From: QHXM01 sp032160705
GTDB lineage: Bacteria; Acidobacteriota; Blastocatellia; Pyrinomonadales; Pyrinomonadaceae
Length of the DNA: 64,000 nt
NCBI GenBank assembly: GCA_032160705.1
Contig: JAVHVE010000073.1
Coordinates: 1-64,000 of the forward strand
Reading direction: 5' to 3'
Made by a program: the position numbers and the translations under genes. This document shows, in pieces, positions 61,230-64,000 of the stretch (its first letter is position 1; every line of letters starts with the position of its first letter). Below the pieces are notes generated by a model. That model was not told the DNA's origin. It was given only the letters and a program-made list of their open reading frames with translations, and searched no databases.

Positions 61230-61458
61230 CGAGTATCTTCGACTCCCAAGCGGACTGAGATGAAAGAGAGTAGGCAATATAGTCGAAGCACCGCAGGATG
61301 TCTACACGGAAGTTGAGCTAAATCTGAATCCAGCCCCAGCGGAAAGGCGCTTTTTCTCTTGTGGCGTCTTGTCGCCGCTCAAGGCTTCGTCGTATGCTCA
61401 AGCATCAGGGCAGTCAGCCACAAAGCAGGCGAAAAGTAGAGATCAAGATAATTTTCTG

Positions 61459-62442
61459 ATGACGATTAGTAATCATTTCTCGCAAGTCATTGACCTGATG
61501 TTGATGGAGGCCGAGGCCATTCGTGTGACAGCGTCGCGGCTCAAACGCAAGCAGGTCAAACTGGCCATCGAACTGCTGCACGATTGCCGGGGCAAGATTG
61601 TGCTGATGGGTGTGGGCAAGTCCGGCAATATCGCGGAGAAAATCGCGGCAACTCTGACGAGTACCGGGACTGCCGCTGTTTACCTGCACCCTTCCGACGC
61701 CCTGCACGGTGGCCTCGGCCTGATAACTGCGGACGATGTGGTGGTGGCCCTGAGCAATAGCGGCGAAACCGATGAAATAATTACCATGTTGCCTTACCTG
61801 AAGCATCGGCAAGTTCCGATCATCGCCATCGTCGGCAATCTACGTTCGACCTTGGGTCGCACGGCGGAGGTGGTGCTTGATGCCTCTGTGGATCAGGAAG
61901 CCTGTCCGCTCAATCTCGCGCCGACCACGAGCACGACTGTTGCCCTGGCCATCGGCGACGCGCTGGCGATGACGTTGATGCAGGTGAAGGGGCTGACGAT
62001 GGATGATTTCGCGCTCAATCATCCGGCAGGGCAATTGGGGAAGCGTCTGACGCTGCGAGTCTCAGACCTGATGCACAAGGGGACGGACAATCCGACCATT
62101 GAAGCTGAAGCCGCCTGGCTGGAAATAATCGCGGGCATCAGTCGCGGGGGATTGGGAGCGGTCAATGTCGTGGACGCTGCCGGGCAACTTGTCGGGATTA
62201 TCACAGATGGCGATTTGCGGCGGGCGCTCCAGAAGATCAAGCCGGGCGAACTGGAAAAGCTGCGGTGCGATTCAATCATGACGCGCAATCCCATCATCGC
62301 ACCGCCTGAGATGCTGGCTTATGATGCTCTGAGATTGATGGAAGATCGTCCCTCTCAAATCTCTGTGCTGCCGGTGGTTGATGAAGAGCGATTGTGCGTT
62401 GGCCTGATCCGCCTGCATGACATCGTTCGCAGCGGCCTCTGA
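61459..62442 (+). CDS. kdsD: D-arabinose-5-phosphate isomerase
   Basis: A 327-residue enzyme that makes arabinose 5-phosphate for KDO in lipopolysaccharide. The SIS domain (about 35-180; GVGKSGNIAEKIAATLTSTG, SNSGETDEI) and two CBS domains (about 205-327) are in order. The protein ends (HDIVRSG) like KpsF/KdsD. It fits the nearby lpxC. The ATG at 61459 is preferred to one at 61369. Upstream sequence does not show a clear ribosome site. Confidence 0.9.
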   Translation: MTISNHFSQVIDLMLMEAEAIRVTASRLKRKQVKLAIELLHDCRGKIVLMGVGKSGNIAEKIAATLTSTGTAAVYLHPSDALHGGLGLITADDVVVALSNSGETDEIITMLPYLKHRQVPIIAIVGNLRSTLGRTAEVVLDASVDQEACPLNLAPTTSTTVALAIGDALAMTLMQVKGLTMDDFALNHPAGQLGKRLTLRVSDLMHKGTDNPTIEAEAAWLEIIAGISRGGLGAVNVVDAAGQLVGIITDGDLRRALQKIKPGELEKLRCDSIMTRNPIIAPPEMLAYDALRLMEDRPSQISVLPVVDEERLCVGLIRLHDIVRSGL

Positions 62443-62489
62443 AGAGCAAGGATGAAAGATAAGGGATGAAGGATGAAGGAGTAAAAGGA
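62443..62489 (+). repeat. GGATGAA-type tandem words before the secreted protein gene
   Basis: AGAGCAAGGATGAAAGATAAG then GGATGAAGGATGAAGGAG; shares the words of the region 51872-51983. The last GGAG doubles as the ribosome site for the gene at 62490. Confidence 0.5.
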
Positions 62490-63266
62490 ATGTTCAAGCG
62501 TGCGCTTGCTATCGTTTTTAGTTTTATCTTTGTCGCCGGGATAGCCGGGCAGAGTTTCGATATAATTACTTACGCTCAATCGCAGGAATCTGCGCGCGCG
62601 CGTGAAGTCAGAACCAGTCCGGCGGCGGAAGTGACCGTCACGCTCAATGAACAATTTTTCAATTCTCTGCTGGACGTGATTTTCGCACGATTGAAAGCAC
62701 CATCATTTCCGCTTTCAATCAGCAGAGCCGAACCCAAAAATAACCGGGCAGCATGGGACACGTGGCAAACTCCCGTTGCCAATCTTTCGCATTCGGGTCT
62801 GAAGCCAGGCAACTGCGACAGTGTGGTGATGCTTGAGCGTGAGATGAGCGGAGTAAAAACCGCCGTGCGTTTCGAGCAGGGAAGAGTGGTCGCGCCGCTC
62901 GCCTTCAGAGGCTCTTACAGCGTGGCGCTCCTTGGCTGCATCAATTTTCAGGGCTGGGCTGACACCGTCATCAATCTCAGCTTCGACAGGGAGCGGCAAA
63001 TCCTGAGCGCCCGCGTGACGGTTGTGGATATTCACCTGAGCAACATTCCGTCGCTCGCCAGCGGCGTCGTCGTCGGGCTTGTGCAGAATTCGATTGACAG
63101 GCGCATCAATCCGGTTGAGATTCTACAGGCCGCGCAAATATCTCCTCGCGTTCCAATCGCTGTTTCAGGCGGCGCATTGCAGTTGCGCGCAACAGAAATC
63201 CGCCCGGAAGTCGTCCCCGGAGCTTTGAGCCTTCATATTTTTTACGAATTCACGAAGGCGAACTGA
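62490..63266 (+). CDS. Exported protein of unknown function
   Basis: A 258-residue protein with a signal peptide (LAIVFSFIFVAGIAGQS) and a beta-rich body with phrases TVTLNEQFFNSLLDVIFARL, GSYSVALLGCINFQGWAD, INLSFDRERQILSARVTVVDI and HLSNIPSLASGVVVGLVQNSI. This resembles lipid-binding or BPI-like barrels, but no family was recognised. GGAGTAAAAGGA is just upstream of the ATG. It lies between kdsD and lpxC, both envelope genes, so a role in outer-membrane lipid biology is plausible. Confidence 0.6.
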   Translation: MFKRALAIVFSFIFVAGIAGQSFDIITYAQSQESARAREVRTSPAAEVTVTLNEQFFNSLLDVIFARLKAPSFPLSISRAEPKNNRAAWDTWQTPVANLSHSGLKPGNCDSVVMLEREMSGVKTAVRFEQGRVVAPLAFRGSYSVALLGCINFQGWADTVINLSFDRERQILSARVTVVDIHLSNIPSLASGVVVGLVQNSIDRRINPVEILQAAQISPRVPIAVSGGALQLRATEIRPEVVPGALSLHIFYEFTKAN

Positions 63267-63269
63267 CAC

Positions 63270-63406
63270 AGGAGTCAGGAGACAGAAGACAGGAGACAGA
63301 AGACAGGAGACAGAATAAAAACAAAAGTGGTTCTCCGCCTTATATTCTGACTTCTGACTCCTGAATTCTGTATTCTGCTTTTCTGTCTCCTGTCTTCTGG
63401 TCAACT
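63270..63406 (-). repeat. Heptamer-arm foldback repeat, copy 6 (overlaps lpxC 3' end)
   Basis: Arms of CAGGAGT, CAGGAGA, CAGAAGA words; core AAGGCGGAGAACCAC on the minus strand (about 63329-63343). It reaches into lpxC and encodes its last 18 or so residues and stop codon. Confidence 0.85.
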
Positions 63407-63999
63407 ATCTCCCAGGCGGAGCGTTGCCGCAGGAGTTTGGTCATGAGGGCGGCGTGCAGGATGTGGCCGCTTTTGTGCGCGGTCACGCGCCCCTGGATTG
63501 GCATGCCGAGCAGGGCCAGATCGCCGATGATGTCTAGAATCTTGTGGCGCACGAACTCGTCGGCGAATCTGAGTGAAGTCTCGTTGAGCATGCCATCCTG
63601 CGTCAGCACGATTGCATTATCGAGCGAGCCGCCGCGAATCAGGTTGGCGCTGCGCAGGGCTTCAATTTCTTCCGTAAAACCGAAGGTTCGCGCCGCCGCA
63701 ATCTCACGCCCGAAAGCTCCGTTTGTGAGATCAACCCGGAAATGCTGTGTGCCGATTAAAGGATGCCGGAAGTCAATCAGGCAATCTATCTCGTAAGAAT
63801 CGGCAGGTTCTATCTGGATGCGCCGGTCGCCCTGCTCAATCGAGACTTTTTCTCTCACCAGCAGAGCCTTGCGCGCGAGTGATTGTTCGACCACACCTGC
63901 ACACTCAATCATATTCGTGAAGGCTTCCGCCGAGCCATCCATAATCGGAATCTCAAGATTGTCCACTTCGATGTAGACATTGTCCACGCCTCCGCCCCT
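63340..63999 (-). CDS. lpxC: UDP-3-O-acyl-N-acetylglucosamine deacetylase, 3' part (start beyond window)
   Basis: The last 219 residues of LpxC, the zinc enzyme that commits lipid A synthesis. Visible are AARTFGFTEEIEAL, LRFADEFVRHKILDIIGDLAL with the family aspartate and lysine, and the histidine in AHKSGH. The frame stays open to the window edge, so the GTG at 63985-63987 is not the start. Normal homology stops near SAWEIVDQ; the rest (KTGDRKAEY..., ending in EVRI) is translation of the foldback repeat. Confidence 0.92.
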   Translation of the reverse strand, partial: RGGGVDNVYIEVDNLEIPIMDGSAEAFTNMIECAGVVEQSLARKALLVREKVSIEQGDRRIQIEPADSYEIDCLIDFRHPLIGTQHFRVDLTNGAFGREIAAARTFGFTEEIEALRSANLIRGGSLDNAIVLTQDGMLNETSLRFADEFVRHKILDIIGDLALLGMPIQGRVTAHKSGHILHAALMTKLLRQRSAWEIVDQKTGDRKAEYRIQESEVRI

Positions 64000-64000
64000 G

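Overview
Origin. The window is about 64 kb of GC-moderate bacterial chromosome from a Gram-negative organism: it has lpxC, an arabinose-5-phosphate isomerase, ExbD and TonB-dependent receptors. Large Oar-like receptors with an N-terminal carboxypeptidase-regulatory domain, Ser/Thr kinases with FHA and zinc-ribbon modules, and zinc-ribbon membrane proteins point to Acidobacteriota, most likely Blastocatellia-like. This taxonomic call is inference; no rRNA is present.

Layout. 1-9983 (+): two TonB-dependent receptors around an N-acyl-D-amino-acid deacylase, a GHL10-type glycosidase-like protein and nagA. 9962-16065 (-): glycolate oxidase genes (a GlcD-GlcE fusion and GlcF) around a gamma-glutamyltransferase. 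16235-21792: GltS-like symporter, class A beta-lactamase-like protein, ExbD, zinc-ribbon membrane protein, a Pcs-like phosphatidyltransferase and a secreted small protein. 22016-27558 (+): a compact stress-type cluster of two SDR enzymes, two LigD-type end-joining proteins and three small conserved proteins. 27666-33930 (-): a PAS hybrid kinase, a KdpD/KdpE-like pair, a 48-residue membrane protein and a KimA-like potassium transporter behind a c-di-AMP (ydaO) riboswitch. 34094-44454 (-): assorted metabolic enzymes and two related serine hydrolase plus AraC regulator sets.

Mobile regions. 44750-46342 is a 1.55-kb mini-island between two perfect 40-bp copies of a tRNA-Lys 3' end. It carries one four-gene overlapping operon: a DUF6338-like membrane protein and three tandem paralogous proline-rich mini-proteins. 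The host tRNA-Lys(CUU) gene is split by a group I intron inside the anticodon. 56827-59377 is a 2.55-kb IS4-type transposon with terminal inverted repeats, TGTCGGGCA-type iterons and a 9-bp target duplication. Its transposase starts with a SWIM zinc finger, and it carries four passenger genes, two of them paralogues.

Other content. 46664-56343 holds two Ser/Thr kinases, a zinc-ribbon protein, hemerythrin, MscL, tRNA-Arg, a cupin, a GGDEF-EAL protein and a GNAT enzyme. 59444-63999 holds phosphate uptake (Pit and DUF47), kdsD, a secreted protein and the 3' part of lpxC.

Repeats. The window is dotted with foldback repeats whose arms are near-7-bp purine words around a conserved core (six copies with CAGRAGW-type arms, plus relatives with other words). 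They sit in short gaps, often directly before start codons, and one supplies the C-terminal tail and stop codon of lpxC. A different palindromic repeat forms the linker of the GlcD-GlcE fusion.
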